Source: Baffinella frigidus (Eukaryota > Cryptophyceae > Cryptomonadales > Baffinellaceae). From it: a DNA stretch of 13,651 nucleotides. The DNA lies in assembly GCA_026770585.1 (NCBI GenBank), contig MU646385.1, positions 857,136-870,786 on the forward strand, read 5' to 3'. Below the pieces are notes generated by a model, which did no database searches, had not been told where the DNA came from, and saw nothing but the letters and a program-made list of their open reading frames with translations. Shown piece after piece: positions 6,383 to 11,795 of this stretch. A program made the position numbers and the translations under genes. The first letter of the stretch is position 1, and each line of letters begins with the position of its first letter.

Positions 6383-6486
6383 ACCTCGCTCATAAGAAAG
6401 CGCCTCCTCCTGGGAGCCTACAGTAGGCCTATGCCTAGGGCCCTAAGGTGGTCTGGGGTGGGGGTGCGCTTTCTTATGAGCGAGGT
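6383..6486. mobile_element. MITE with ACCTCGCTCATAAGAAA ends, copy 2
   Basis: Perfect 21-bp terminal inverted repeats: 6383-6403 and 6466-6486, total 104 bp. The core AGGCCTATGCCTAGGGCCCT matches copy 3 in the same orientation. Confidence 0.9.
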
Positions 6487-6507
6487 GTAAGGGCAAGTTC
6501 TGGTGTG

Positions 6508-6607
6508 GAGGTCCTTTAGGTCCTTCGAGCTCCCAACATAGGCGGACACCGGAACTGGTTCTGCAGAGAAGCCATGCTTCCTTTCGGATCACATCCAGGT
6601 TGCAGGT
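6508..6607 (+). repeat. Dispersed repeat family (CCTTTAGGTCCTT ... CTGCAGA), copy 2
   Basis: Close to 5101-5210, sharing TCGAGCTCCCAACATAGGCG, GGACAC(C/T)GGAACT, CTGCAGA(G/A)AAGCCATG and CTTTCGGATCACAT. It begins about 20 bp after a MITE end (6486). Confidence 0.75.
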
Positions 6608-6774
6608 CGCGTGCAAGCTAGGGTGTGCAGCCCGGAGCCCGCCCAGCGGGGGCCCCAGGCAGGGCCATGGGTCCAGAGGCGGTGGGGGGTGTCCTGCGCC
6701 AGGGCGCCATGGGGTGCGTGATGAGATGTGCTGAATGTAGCTGAGCTGAGCTGTGGTGGGGAAGGAGGGGCGGG

Positions 6775-6906
6775 CGTGGGCGGGGGGCGGGGGGCGTGGG
6801 CGTGCGGTGGTGGTGGGAGAGAGAGAGAGGGAGAGAGAGCGACAGGAGAGGAGAGGAGAAGAGAGGAGAGGAGAGGAGAAGTGACAGACAGAGGAGAAGG
6901 GACTGA
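6775..6906 (+). repeat. G-rich then GA-rich low-complexity tract
   Basis: A G-rich run with GGGGCGGGCGTGGGCGGGGG (from about 6767) leads into a purine tract of GAGAG and GGAGAG units (6817-6900). The plus strand has G-quadruplex potential in the first part and triplex-forming mirror symmetry in the second. Several open frames across it are compositional artefacts. Confidence 0.8.
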
Positions 6907-7114
6907 CAGCCCCGTGGGGGTGAGAGCAGCAGTGAGTCATTTATTAATACAAACACGCTCGGCATGTATTCCTTGTCCCCAGACGCCGCGCGCCGATACC
7001 CTGCACATCAAATCGACTTCGTCTTTCTATTATTCCTGGCACGGATTAGTACTGATTGAACCCAAACCGAGTTAGTCCACTGTCGATTGCCACAGCCACT
7101 GCTCCAGCCGGTCC
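6907..7114. other. Unassigned spacer
   Basis: No repeat partner, RNA gene or credible coding frame was identified. Confidence 0.35.
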
Positions 7115-7280
7115 TAAGACCTAAGCGTCACGGAGGAACTGATTGGTAACCGTTGCTGGTGCTTAAAAACTGATTGGCAGCCTTCGTTGGTACTCGTCGG
7201 CCACACTAGCTTTCAAAGAGAAAGTAGCTTTATTGGGGCAATACAGCTGAGCGCTAAGACCTAAGCGTCACGGAGAAACC
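7115..7280 (+). repeat. Direct repeats flanking a tandem duplication
   Basis: CTAAGACCTAAGCGTCACGG plus AG(G/A)AAC occurs at 7115-7140 and 7255-7280 with one difference. Between them, AACTGATTGG starts two 30-bp units at 7138 and 7168. CCACTGCTCCAG (about 7095) and CTGGAGCAG (about 7282) form an outer inverted pair. It looks like a small composite repeat; no gene is seen. Confidence 0.65.
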
Positions 7281-7298
7281 ACTGGAGCAGCAGTGCAG

Positions 7299-7409
7299 GG
7301 TTAGCTCGCTCAAAAGAAACCAACCCCCCCCTAGGACTCTGCAATAGGCCTATGCCTAGGGCTCTATGGTGGACCTGGGGGGATGGCGGTTTCGTATGAG
7401 CGAGGAACC
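7299..7409. mobile_element. MITE with ACCTCGCTCATAAGAAA ends, copy 3
   Basis: The ends GGTTAGCTCGCTCAAAAGAA and the reverse complement of the 7381-7409 region match with a few mismatches. The core CAATAGGCCTATGCCTAGGG matches copy 2. 111 bp, no coding capacity; the ends are more diverged than in copies 1 and 2. Confidence 0.8.
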
Positions 7410-7441
7410 TTTACAGCAGTATTACGGCGCTGTTGCGAGGA

Positions 7442-7532
7442 CCGGTTCCTGGACGGGCCCGCCCTTGGAGCCCTTTCCCCCTTGGAGTCCTTGGAGCCCT
7501 TTCCCCCCGAGGCGGGCCCGTCCAGGACCCGG
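7442..7532. repeat. GC-rich inverted repeat around a tandem duplication
   Basis: CCGGTTCCTGGACGGGCCCG plus CC (7442-7463) pairs with GGCGGGCCCGTCCAGGACCCGG (about 7511-7532) with one mismatch. The loop carries two copies of TTGGAGCCCTTTCCCCC. A very stable hairpin is expected. It lies just upstream of a candidate 3' splice site at 7566. Confidence 0.8.
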
Positions 7533-7566
7533 TGCGAGTTACTTTACTCTGTGTGTTGTTTTGCAG

Positions 7567-7698
7567 GATGAGTGGCTTTACTTGATGGGTTTCCTCGTGA
7601 CTGCTTCCTCGACCCTTGATGCTAGCCACATCGGGCGTGCCTCCCACACGGTGGGCTACGAAGGTTTCGCTGGGGCTGGAATTCAGGGTGTTACGTGA
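7567..7698 (+). CDS. Possible plus-strand terminal exon, product unknown
   Basis: A very good 3' splice site (TGTGTGTTGTTTTGCAG ending at 7566) precedes an open stretch of 43 codons ending in TGA at 7696-7698. It begins DEWLYLMGFLVTASS and continues with SHTVGYEGFAGAGIQGVT. The composition is protein-like, but I recognise no family. No donor exon is identified upstream, where there are repeats and a GC-rich hairpin. An inverted repeat partly overlaps it (7638-7660 with 7764-7784). It could be a lone captured exon or chance. Confidence 0.3.
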   Translation, partial: DEWLYLMGFLVTASSTLDASHIGRASHTVGYEGFAGAGIQGVT

Positions 7699-7824
7699 CC
7701 ACATTACCCCATAAAATCCTGAAAGTTAACTACCTCAAGGCAAGTTGACTTTTGATGAAAGGTACGTAGTCCACCGTGTGGCAGCTGTCTGCAAGCCCAG
7801 CAAGCAGACGTCGTAAGTTTTTGA

Positions 7825-7876
7825 AATGTATTGATTAGATTCTACTCGTAATGTATTGATCTTAGATTCTACTCGG
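7825..7876 (+). repeat. Two-copy tandem repeat
   Basis: AATGTATTGAT(CT)TAGATTCTACTCG is present at 7825-7849 and 7850-7876, differing by a 2-bp insertion. No other content is seen between 7700 and 7910. Confidence 0.75.
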
Positions 7877-7913
7877 GTTATGTAGACGCGTTTCCTACTG
7901 GGTTGATCCTGGC

Positions 7914-8080
7914 TCTCTCCAGCCAATGGCTCCAACGTCTACCGAGGCGGACCTATCCCCGGATAGTCCTCACATTCGTGAGGCAGCCCGGACAGTCCTC
8001 GCATTCTTCAGGCAGCCGCGGCTGGCGCGCGAAAAAACGAGGAAGGCGGGGCGCAGAGAGCGGCGAGGAGGAGCTTGGCG
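7914..8080 (+). repeat. Large direct repeat block, copy 1
   Basis: Related over about 140-160 bp to 8486-8625. The two share CCAGCCAATGGCTCCAACGT, CCTATCCCCG, CTCACATTC, TTCAGGCAGCC(G/A)CGGCTGGCGCG and GCGCAGAGAGCGGCGAGGAG. Copy 1 has an extra internal CTCACATTCGTGAGGCAGCC-type unit. Both strands carry open frames in it, but none is kept in the two copies well enough to call a gene. Confidence 0.75.
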
Positions 8081-8083
8081 TAG

Positions 8084-8180
8084 GAACCCCCCTATGTACC
8101 TACGGGTTGCCTACCGTAGGGTCCTAGGTCTTATCGCTCGAGGATTATTCAAAATCCCTTCGAAGTCCGCTGTGTGGGGC
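8084..8180 (+). repeat. ~110-bp dispersed repeat (GCTGTGTGG family), copy 3
   Basis: Contains GTTGCCTACCGTAGGGTCCT, GAGGATTATTCAAAATCCCT and GTCCGCTGTGTGG; related to 5383-5487 and, inverted, 4448-4562. Confidence 0.65.
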
Positions 8181-8244
8181 GGGCGCGTGGAAGAAGGAGG
8201 AGGGCGGGGAGCCACGAGGAACCTCCGAAACCTCTTGTTCCCAC

Positions 8245-8352
8245 CTATCCCTTAAGTGGCGAGTAGGCTCATACGCCCTACCGTAGGGCCCTAGGACCTA
8301 CCTAGGGACCTCTTGGTGGTCAATTTTGACCGCCTCGCCACTTAAGGGATAG
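8245..8352. mobile_element. MITE-like element with perfect 19-bp ends
   Basis: CTATCCCTTAAGTGGCGAG (8245-8263) and its exact reverse complement (8334-8352) enclose 70 bp holding CCCTACCGTAGGG and CCTAGG palindromes. TGTTCCCACC occurs just left (8236-8245) and just right (8359-8368); the right copy is offset by 6 nt from the arm, so it may be a target duplication with a small extension or a coincidental repeat. Confidence 0.8.
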
Positions 8353-8408
8353 AACCGCTGTTCCCACCAACTACAACTGCAATAATCCCTGAGACGCCTC
8401 GAGGCTTT

Positions 8409-8453
8409 GGTTCAGGAGGCTATGTGGTTCAGGAGGCTTTGGTTCAGGAAGTT
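8409..8453 (+). repeat. Short tandem repeat GGTTCAGGAGGCT
   Basis: Three imperfect units of GGTTCAGGAGGCT with 2-4 nt linkers. It lies between the MITE-like element and the second large direct-repeat block. Confidence 0.7.
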
Positions 8454-8485
8454 CATGGGGCCGCGTTGAAGAAGGAGGAGGGCGG

Positions 8486-8700
8486 ATCCAGCCAATGGCT
8501 CCAACGTCTGCCGAGGCGGGCCTATCCCCGTCCTCACATTCTTCAGGCAGCCACGGCTGGCGCGTGGAAGAAGGAGGAGGGCGGAGCGCAGAGAGCGGCG
8601 AGGAGGAGTTTGGAGTGGGTGGTTCCGATGAAGGGTTCGTCGTAGTGATCTTGGTCCTCCCCGAGGAGCGCGTCCCTGCGGACGGTGGGAGCGTTTACTG
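8486..8700 (+). repeat. Large direct repeat block, copy 2 (with intact junction)
   Basis: Carries the CCAGCCAATGGCTCCAACGT block, then GCGGCGAGGAGGAGTTTGGA, GGTTCCGATGAAG, GTCGTAGTGATCTTGGTCCT, CCCCGAGGAGCGCGTCCCTG and GGGAGCGTTTACTGCAACG. The second half recurs at 9225-9495, where a 156-bp element interrupts it after GTCGTGGTG. Shorter fragments of the same block are at 8919-8950 and 9090-9135. Confidence 0.75.
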
Positions 8701-8905
8701 CAACGAAAATTACTACACAATCGACCGGTTTTTGCAACGAAAATTACCACACAATCAATCGTTTATTGCGAACATTACTATACGGTTGGGTCTTACCAGT
8801 AATAGTGATAGACTGCTCTAGAGAGTCACCCACCAAGAGTCATATACCACCAAGAATACAACGTATACGAAGATAAAAGCATATGTGCAGTAATTGTCAT
8901 TTACT
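8698..8905. mobile_element. Element with GCAACGAAAATTACTACAC repeats, copy 1
   Basis: TGCAACGAAAATTACTACAC at 8698 and a variant at 8732 form two 34-bp units, followed by a diverged third and GGTTGGGTCT. A degenerate inverted copy (CATATGTGCAGTAATTGTCA) ends it near 8880-8900. Related structures are at 9492-9706 and 10937-11045, so this looks like a non-autonomous element whose left end has been amplified in tandem. Confidence 0.65.
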
Positions 8906-8958
8906 AGGAGGCAGGCGGGGTGCGAAGCGCGGCGAGGAGGAGTTTGGACTGGGAGGTG

Positions 8959-9095
8959 GTAGGAGGTGGAGTTAGAATCCATCCGGAAAATGCTCGTATG
9001 AGCGGCCGACACGGGGTACAGTAAGTGGCACAATGCGTAGCATGTGCGGCGCTGACGCTGGTTGTTTGGCAATAAATTATCAATCTCTCTCTGGA
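8959..9095 (+). repeat. 137-bp dispersed repeat, copy 1
   Basis: Identical to 12549-12685 except for one base (G near 9002 versus A near 12592) over 137 bp, same orientation, 3.6 kb apart. The minus strand is open in more than one frame (for example NNQRQRRTCYALCH), but with only one substitution selection cannot be judged. It is inserted among fragments of the GAGGAGGAGTTTGGA block. Confidence 0.9.
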
Positions 9096-9150
9096 GTTCC
9101 GACGAAGAGATCGTCGTGGTGATAGGACTCCAGGGCAAGATGCAGCAGTA

Positions 9151-9222
9151 CAACGCAAGGCAGTCACCTCGGACAGTTGGCTTCGGCGTCCGCGTGACCG
9201 GTCACGCGGGCGTTCACGAGCC
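9151..9222 (+). repeat. 72-bp dispersed repeat with CGCGTGACCGGTCACGCG palindrome, full copy
   Basis: Exact reverse complement of 5241-5312 over its whole length; a truncated copy is at 5753-5806. Confidence 0.85.
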
Positions 9223-9285
9223 AAAGCGCGGCGAGGAGGAGTTTGGAGTGGGAGGTTCCGACGAAGAGATTGTCGTGGTGGTCTC

Positions 9286-9441
9286 ATCCGGACGAGTATT
9301 CATAATGAATACGATTTCGGGGATCTCCGATTCGATGTTGGTGTATCGTGAGGCTCTAAATGAAGTCTAGATAGACGACTGTCTTATTTATACCCCTCAA
9401 GGTACACCAAAATCGTATTCATTATGAATACTCGACGGGAT
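9286..9441. mobile_element. 156-bp inverted-repeat element inserted in a repeat block
   Basis: Ends 9286-9317 and 9410-9441 match at 29 of 32 positions, and each contains the near-palindrome GTATTCATAATGAATAC. It interrupts the block that is continuous at about 8638-8665: GTCGTGGTG lies left and GATCTTGG..CC(C)CGAGGAGCGCG right. That empty-site comparison makes insertion the best explanation. There is no coding capacity. Confidence 0.85.
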
Positions 9442-9491
9442 TAGATCTTGGCCATCCCCGAGGAGCGCGTCCCTGCGGTGGGAGTGTTTAC

Positions 9492-9706
9492 TGCAACGAA
9501 AATTACTACGCAATCAGTCGTTTATTGCAACGAAAATTACTACGCAATCAGTCGTTTATTGCAAAGAAAATTACTACACAGTCGACCGTTTACTGCATCG
9601 AAAATTACTACACACTCAGTCGTTTATTGCAACGAAAATTACTACACGGTTGGGTCTGACGAGTAATATAATAGTAAAGCATCTGTGTAGTAATTTTCGC
9701 TGGCAG
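9492..9706 (+). repeat. Five-unit 34-bp tandem array with inverted end copy
   Basis: Units start at 9492, 9526, 9560, 9594 and 9628, each TGCA-CGAAAATTACTAC(A/G)C or a close variant followed by AATCAGTCGTTTAT or a variant. The last unit continues into GGTTGGGTCTGACGAGTAAT, as in the element at 8698-8905. An inverted copy, GTGTAGTAATTTTCGCTGGC, at about 9685-9704 closes it. Units differ in sequence throughout and no distinct spacers exist, so it is not CRISPR. Confidence 0.85.
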
Positions 9707-9811
9707 ATAACGAGGGTTGAATCGTGGAAAGAATAGGACCTGAACGTGAGCGAGGCACATTTTTACCGCACACAACGAGATAAGAAAAGTTTATTTTCGA
9801 GATTTGTACCA

Positions 9812-9868
9812 GGTTTGTACCTAGTCTTAAGTTGACATCCTGGGCCTGCGGTACAAATCAACTTTGAA
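9812..9868 (-). repeat. Hairpin repeat family (AAGTTGAC..GTCAACTT), inverted copy
   Basis: Related to 10278-10336 and 10414-10474. All three carry GTTGACAT-CTGGG--TG--(G)TACAAATC. On the reading strand (plus here, minus in the others) it encodes VDILGLRYKST, versus VDILGLCYKSV and VDMLGVRYKSV. The two inverted 8-bp ends allow a hairpin in each copy. Confidence 0.6.
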
Positions 9869-9888
9869 AAGAAGACTTTGGAAAGTGG

Positions 9889-9935
9889 AGGACCTGAACG
9901 CGAGCTCGCGAGCTCGCTCCACGCCCCGGCGTGGA
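9889..9935. repeat. 18-bp palindrome and adjacent hairpin
   Basis: GCGAGCTCGCGAGCTCGC (9900-9917) is a perfect palindrome made of overlapping GAGCTC and CGCG units. It is followed by TCCACGCC-CC-GGCGTGGA (9918-9935). AGGACCTGAACG precedes it and also occurs at about 9736-9747. Confidence 0.8.
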
Positions 9936-9951
9936 TGTAACCAAGTATGCT

Positions 9952-10030
9952 TTCTCTGCAGATCCCTTCTACGGAACGGCGTGTCGTTGGCATATGTTGG
10001 GAGCATTTAGAACCTAAAGGACCTAAAGGA
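9952..10030 (-). repeat. Dispersed repeat family (CCTTTAGGTCCTT ... CTGCAGA), inverted copy
   Basis: On the minus strand it reads CCTTTAGGTCCTTTAGGTTC, GCTCCCAACATATG and CTGCAGAGAAAGCATACTT, matching the order in 5101-5210 and 6508-6607 with more divergence. Confidence 0.65.
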
Positions 10031-10045
10031 GGTGCGAGGATTAGG

Positions 10046-10083
10046 CGATGTGAGTGTAATACAAAGCACCAAAGCACCAAAGG
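10046..10083 (+). repeat. Perfect 38-bp dispersed repeat, copy 2
   Basis: Identical to 3244-3281. It sits immediately after the inverted CCTTTAGG-family copy. CTACGGAACG (9969-9978) and CGTTCCGTAG (10089-10098) flank this pair of repeats as a 10-bp inverted repeat. Confidence 0.85.
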
Positions 10084-10104
10084 ATGTCGTTCCGTAGCAC
10101 CCTG

Positions 10105-10317
10105 CTATATTTCCTGCCGTAGCACCCTACATGCCGGAATCAGGGTGTCCACCCTCAACAAAGAAGAAGAAAACCTGAAAGTGAGCGACGCAGCGTGGAT
10201 GTCCAGGAACGCGATCGGGGTTCCCCGAAGAGCCTTTTCGATGTACGCGTTGAAGCTCTGGATCCTGCCGGGCGGGATTAAGTTGACGGATTTGTAGCAC
10301 AGGCCCAGAATGTCAAC
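10105..10317 (-). CDS. Coding-like minus-strand exon, product unknown
   Basis: The frame is open for 70 codons to TAG at 10105-10107 and has no ATG near its beginning, so if coding it is an internal or terminal exon. It starts VDILGLCYKSVNLIPPGR, inside the hairpin repeat, and continues RIQSFNAYIEKALRGTPIAF and LDIHAASLTFR, which read like an ordinary globular protein. CCCGCCCGGCAG before GATCCAGAGC is a possible 3' splice site, and CTTTCAG before GTTTTC could be a splice site. I recognise no family. The opposite (plus) frame ending at 10297 is less protein-like. Confidence 0.35.
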   Translation of the reverse strand, partial: VDILGLCYKSVNLIPPGRIQSFNAYIEKALRGTPIAFLDIHAASLTFRFSSSLLRVDTLIPACRVLRQEI

Positions 10318-10336
10318 TTAAGAATAGCCTGTCAAC
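10278..10336 (+). repeat. Hairpin repeat family, copy 2
   Basis: AAGTTGACGGATTTGTAGCA, then CAGGCCCAGAATGTCAACTT and GAATAGCCTGTCAACC. It is a direct repeat of 10414-10474 with about three quarters identity and is inverted relative to 9812-9868. AAGTTGACG(G/C)ATTTGT also occurs in the arms of the element at 13145-13298. Confidence 0.7.
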
Positions 10337-10413
10337 CAGACTATGGGTCGGGTTGACACCGTCGCAGTCTATTTGGGCTCACCAACTCGGTGCGCCCGGG
10401 CTCTTTTTCGGTC

Positions 10414-10474
10414 CAAATTTGACGGATTTGTACCGCACACCCAGCATGTCAACTTGAGAATAGTTGGTTAACCC
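10414..10474 (+). repeat. Hairpin repeat family, copy 3
   Basis: TTTGACGGATTTGTACCGCA, CACCCAGCATGTCAACTTGA and GAATAGTTGGTTAACC. On the minus strand 10453-10421 reads VDMLGVRYKSV. Confidence 0.7.
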
Positions 10475-10495
10475 GAGTGAGGCAGAGCTAGGCGT

Positions 10496-10618
10496 TTAAC
10501 GCAACCGGATATCAGTGGCGCGGGGCAGAAGGGACCTGTGCAGGGTGCGCCAGTCCTTCTGGGTGAGGCTGTTGGCGTTGCGCTGCGTGTGCGCCGGCAC
10601 CGACGACCAGAATATCAC
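10496..10618 (-). CDS. Exon-like cassette c1 (VIFWSSVP family), terminal-exon candidate
   Basis: Forty codons plus TAA (10496-10498) follow CCCTAG, with the exon starting at 10618. The product starts VIFWSSVPAHTQRNANS and ends in a tryptophan- and arginine-rich tail (DWRTLHRSLLPR). The intron side is a run of CCCAAA, CCCTGAA and CCCTAAA units. This is the most complete member of a series on the same strand between 10620 and 12160. CTGCACAG before GTCCCTT could be an internal splice donor. I recognise no known family; a repeated exon of one gene, or part of a transposon-derived gene, are both possible. Confidence 0.42.
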   Translation of the reverse strand: MIFWSSVPAHTQRNANSLTQKDWRTLHRSLLPRATDIRLR

Positions 10619-10720
10619 CTAGGGTTTGGGGTTCAGGGGTTAGAAGATTACCCGAGGGTTTAGACGATCACCAGCAAATCACCCGGGGTTTAGGGTTTAG
10701 GGTTTAGAGTTTAGGGCTGG
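10619..10720 (+). repeat. Telomere-like repeat between cassettes
   Basis: AGGGTTTGGGGTTCAGGGGT at the left, degenerate units in the middle (with ATCACC and AATCACC), then GGTTTAGGGTTTAGGGTTTA near 10687-10706. Its minus strand would be the 3' part of an intron ending CCCTAG at 10619. Confidence 0.8.
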
Positions 10721-10810
10721 GTCGACGGCCAGAACTCTATCCACGCCCTGGAGAAGCAGATGGTGGGGCGTTCTGGGTGAGGATATTGGCGTTGCGCTGC
10801 GTGTGCCACG
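10719..10810 (-). repeat. Cassettes c0 and c2, partial members of the VIFW family
   Basis: On the minus strand, TGCTTCTCCAG is followed by a frame reading WIEFWPSTQP and then TAA within the telomere-like block (c0). Upstream of it, 10771-10807 encodes AHTQRNANILTQ (c2), matching the inner part of c1, but the VIFW-coding start is missing. Confidence 0.5.
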
Positions 10811-10846
10811 CCTTTATCCGGGGAAACCTATTTTTCTTTCATTTGA

Positions 10847-11045
10847 TGGCAACAAAAATTACTACACAATTCGTTCTTTTCGAGTGCCCCCGCAGCCGTT
10901 GGAGCGTCAACCCCCCCCTCTAATATCCATACAAGTATTAATTAATCGCTTTTCGGCAACGAAAATTACTACACGATTTGCTGATAAAAGTAATAGTAGA
11001 GCGTTTGTGTAGTAAATTTCGTTGCGCCAAAAGCAATTAATTAAT
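10847..11045. mobile_element. Element with GCAACGAAAATTACTACAC ends and TTAATTAA flanks
   Basis: Left end 10937-10974 (ATTAATTAATCGCTTTTCGG, then CAACGAAAATTACTACAC) and right end 11007-11045 are imperfect reverse complements; total about 109 bp. Both ends carry ATTAATTAAT, which could be terminal or a target duplication. A single extra copy of the motif (GGCAACAAAAATTACTACAC) is at about 10849-10868. It is the simplest member of the family that forms arrays at 8698 and 9492, and it interrupts the cassette c3 frame. Confidence 0.75.
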
Positions 11046-11104
11046 ATTTTTGTGGAGATGGCCTCGGTGCCCGCGCACACGGGCACCGACGACCAGAATA
11101 TCAC
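11046..11104 (-). repeat. Cassette c3 of the VIFW family
   Basis: Starts at 11104 after CCCGGCACAG. It reads VIFWSSVPVCAGTEAIST and then enters the neighbouring inverted-repeat element. The first 27 nt (GTGATATTCTGG...GTGCC) are identical to c1, but the sequence before the CAG is different. Confidence 0.55.
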
Positions 11105-11129
11105 CTGTGCCGGGCAGGGTTCGAATTGT

Positions 11130-11168
11130 TGGGAGTAGTGTGGGAGTAGTGTTAGTAGTGTGAGTAGT
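11130..11168 (+). repeat. Short tandem repeat GGGAGTAGTGT
   Basis: GGGAGTAGTGTGGGAGTAGT followed by GTTAGTAGTGTGAGTAGTGG; simple repeat with no further meaning visible. Confidence 0.75.
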
Positions 11169-11219
11169 GGCCACTAGCCCCCGCACGCCTCTGGTTTAGA
11201 TCCGTGTGGAGCGTTCGAT

Positions 11220-11303
11220 GCCCCCCCTCCCGATCCCGCGGGACACTTTTCGGGTGAGGATGTTGGCGTTGTGCTGCGTGTGCGCTGACCACCAGAATAT
11301 TGC
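11220..11303 (-). repeat. Cassette c4 of the VIFW family
   Basis: Starts at 11303 after TTTCCCAGCAG, the best pyrimidine-rich acceptor of the series. It reads AIFWWSAHTQHNANILTR and stays open beyond. Compared with c1, two codons (VP) are absent without loss of frame. Confidence 0.55.
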
Positions 11304-11336
11304 CTGCTGGGAAAGGCACACACAGGGAGAGGGGGG

Positions 11337-11370
11337 GGGTAGGGTTTAAATTCTAGGGGTTAGGGCCCAC
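11337..11370 (+). repeat. Degenerate telomere-like block
   Basis: GGGTAGGGTTTAAATTCTAG followed by GGGTTAGGG, about 30 nt upstream (minus strand) of cassette c4. Confidence 0.65.
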
Positions 11371-11439
11371 GGCCACCCTTGCTGGTAAAAATGCGGGTAG
11401 TGTGCCGCCACGCCAGAATGATTGAGGGAAACTGACGCC

Positions 11440-11562
11440 TTATCCGCGCCAGATCTGGCGCGGTTGACTTAAGAATTCAAGGTTTTTCCCTCGCACGATG
11501 TCAAAAGTGGATGTTTTGATCCCTCTGGCGTGGTGCGCTGGCACCGACGACCAGAATATTAC
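11440..11562 (-). repeat. Cassette c5 of the VIFW family
   Basis: Starts at 11562 after TGTGGGGCGCAG, which itself follows AAACCCTGTG. It reads VIFWSSVPAHHARGIKTSTF and stays open to a stop at 11440. The second half shares nothing obvious with c1. Confidence 0.55.
11444..11463. repeat. Perfect 20-bp palindrome
   Basis: CCGCGCCAGATCTGGCGCGG is fully self-complementary with no loop. It could be a binding site for a dimeric protein or a decayed element; nothing in context decides. Confidence 0.75.
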
Positions 11563-11599
11563 CTGCGCCCCACAGGGTTTATGGTTTTGGGCTCCAGGT

Positions 11600-11640
11600 T
11601 TTGGGTTGGGTCGGAGGCAACGCCGACCAGAACATACCAA
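11600..11640 (-). repeat. Cassette c6 of the VIFW family (diverged)
   Basis: After CCCGGTGCAG the minus strand reads GMFWSALPPTQP, recognisable from FWS-x-x-P-x-TQ. The upstream CAAATCCTGCCCGG is telomere-like only in part. Cassette c5's upstream telomere-like tract (about 11572-11600) lies directly downstream. Confidence 0.45.
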
Positions 11641-11670
11641 CTGCACCGGGCAGGATTTGAGGGTTCAGGA

Positions 11671-11750
11671 GAGAGAGGGTTCAGGAGAGAGAGGGTTCAG
11701 GAGAGAGATGGTTCAGGAGAAGGACGGTTCAGGAGAGAGAGGGTTCAGGA
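11671..11750 (+). repeat. Five-unit 16-bp tandem repeat
   Basis: GAGAGAGGGTTCAGGA repeats at 11671, 11687, 11703, 11719 and 11735 with one or a few differences in two units. GGGTTCAGG resembles the telomere-like units nearby, so it may have grown from one. The period is not a multiple of three, so the plus-strand peptides across it are artefacts. Confidence 0.9.
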
Positions 11751-11793
11751 GATGATGGCGTTGTGCTGCGTGTGCGCTCTGGTCGAAAATCAC
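11751..11793 (-). repeat. Cassette c7 of the VIFW family (frame-shifted)
   Basis: Starts at 11793 after AAACCTAG with GTGATTTTCGACCAG. The inner GCGCACACGCAGCACAACGC matches c1 and c4, but a deletion between the two parts shifts its frame relative to c1. Probably a dead or altered copy. Confidence 0.55.
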
Positions 11794-11795
11794 CT

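Noticed and set aside
6443-7075. Overlapping open frames on both strands with Pro/Ser/Leu-rich or Gly/Glu-rich products
   Set aside because: They translate the G-rich and GA-rich low-complexity tract and a MITE end.
7896-7925. Start of an 18S rRNA gene (GGTTGATCCTGGC resembles the conserved 5' end)
   Set aside because: Only about a dozen bases resemble it and the downstream sequence is a dispersed repeat with no rRNA-like conserved blocks.
8236-8368. Target-site duplication TGTTCCCACC around the 19-bp inverted repeats
   Set aside because: The left copy abuts the arm but the right one is 6 nt away, so it cannot be claimed as a clean duplication.
8904-9287. 127-residue minus-strand frame with repeated RRNLPLQTPPRR motifs
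   Set aside because: The motif repeats only because the DNA block is duplicated; the frame crosses several unrelated repeats.
9492-9661. CRISPR array suggested by regular 34-bp repeats
   Set aside because: The repetition covers the whole unit with no unique spacers, the setting is eukaryotic, and the motif is the end of a small inverted-repeat element.
11110-11130. tRNA B-box (GGTTCGAATTG)
   Set aside because: No matching T-stem, no A-box at a proper distance and no acceptor stem.
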